Shown piece by piece: positions 15,140 through 15,282 of a stretch of 15,282 nt of DNA (position 1 is the first letter of the stretch; each line of letters begins with the position of its first letter). Position numbers and translations under genes: made by a program. The stretch is from NCBI GenBank assembly GCA_036336795.1, contig JAYZFL010000023.1, positions 1-15,282 on the forward strand. The letters are read 5' to 3'. The stretch is from UBA822 sp036336795. GTDB lineage: Bacteria; Gemmatimonadota; Gemmatimonadetes; Longimicrobiales; Gaopeijiaceae. The notes beneath the pieces are model-generated. The model saw only the letters and a program-made list of their open reading frames with translations, did not search any database and was not told where the DNA came from.

Positions 15140-15282
15140 TTAGCGCGATCTGTCGAGCAGTTCGGTGCCAGTGCGGAGACGCAGGATCTCAGTCTCGCAC
15201 TGCTCGGGGCTATCTCCGGTGATGGGATTGGTGGTGGGAGTGCTGAGTTCTTGGACCATTCTCTCCAAATCTTGAAGAAAAT
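15140..15282 (-). CDS. C-terminal end of an unknown protein (partial, 5' end beyond window)
   Basis: On the minus strand a frame enters at the right edge and ends in TAA at 15142-15140 after 46 codons. The peptide (FLQDLERMVQELSTPTTNPI, then EQCETEILRLRTGTELLDRSR) looks like genuine charged, partly helical protein, and G/C is favoured at the third codon position. The other two minus frames are interrupted. I recognise no family. It is short, so a chance frame is possible. Confidence 0.5.
   Translation of the reverse strand, partial: FLQDLERMVQELSTPTTNPITGDSPEQCETEILRLRTGTELLDRSR

Overview
The window looks like chromosomal DNA from a free-living, Gram-negative-type bacterium with moderate GC content (about half, by eye). 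My best guess is the phylum Gemmatimonadota. This rests on three things: the gene order radical-SAM/DUF512, der, plsY, gpsA, merR, surE, pcm, DedA-type protein; the abundance of secreted serine hydrolases and lipoproteins; and the acid-rich dipeptidyl-peptidase-like enzyme. The placement is an inference from recalled gene order and style; no search could be run.

Layout. Positions 1-743 (minus strand) hold an unrecognised pair: a small ORF that overlaps the start of a larger gene cut by the left window edge. Next on the minus strand come a secreted beta-lactamase-fold serine hydrolase (884-2368) and a lipoprotein M23 peptidase with two SH3-like domains (2580-3938). A gap of about 200 bp separates this divergently from a long plus-strand operon (4135-10792): a PDZ/radical-SAM/DUF512 protein, Der GTPase, PlsY acyltransferase, GpsA, a short MerR regulator, SurE, Pcm and a YqaA/DedA-type membrane protein. 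The genes overlap or lie within 35 bp of each other. After a 327-bp non-coding stretch comes a small lipoprotein gene (11120-11884) closed by a very strong terminator, then a large secreted S9 peptidase (12122-14758), a tRNA-Arg(CCT) with its own terminator, and the C-terminal end of a further minus-strand gene cut by the right edge.

How the genes fit together. The central operon joins envelope lipid synthesis (GpsA makes glycerol-3-phosphate, PlsY acylates it), ribosome assembly (Der), protein and nucleotide housekeeping (Pcm, SurE) and a membrane protein, with a small DNA-binding protein in the middle. The flanking genes are mostly exported: peptidoglycan or cell-surface hydrolysis (M23), a serine hydrolase, and peptide breakdown (S9).

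I found no CRISPR array, transposase, phage gene or recognisable defence system. The parts least explained by known families are the left-edge gene pair, with an in-frame amber codon and paired alternative hairpins just upstream; the acid-rich insertions in the S9 peptidase; the unrecognised lipoprotein with its odd leader region; and the repeat/hairpin after the tRNA.
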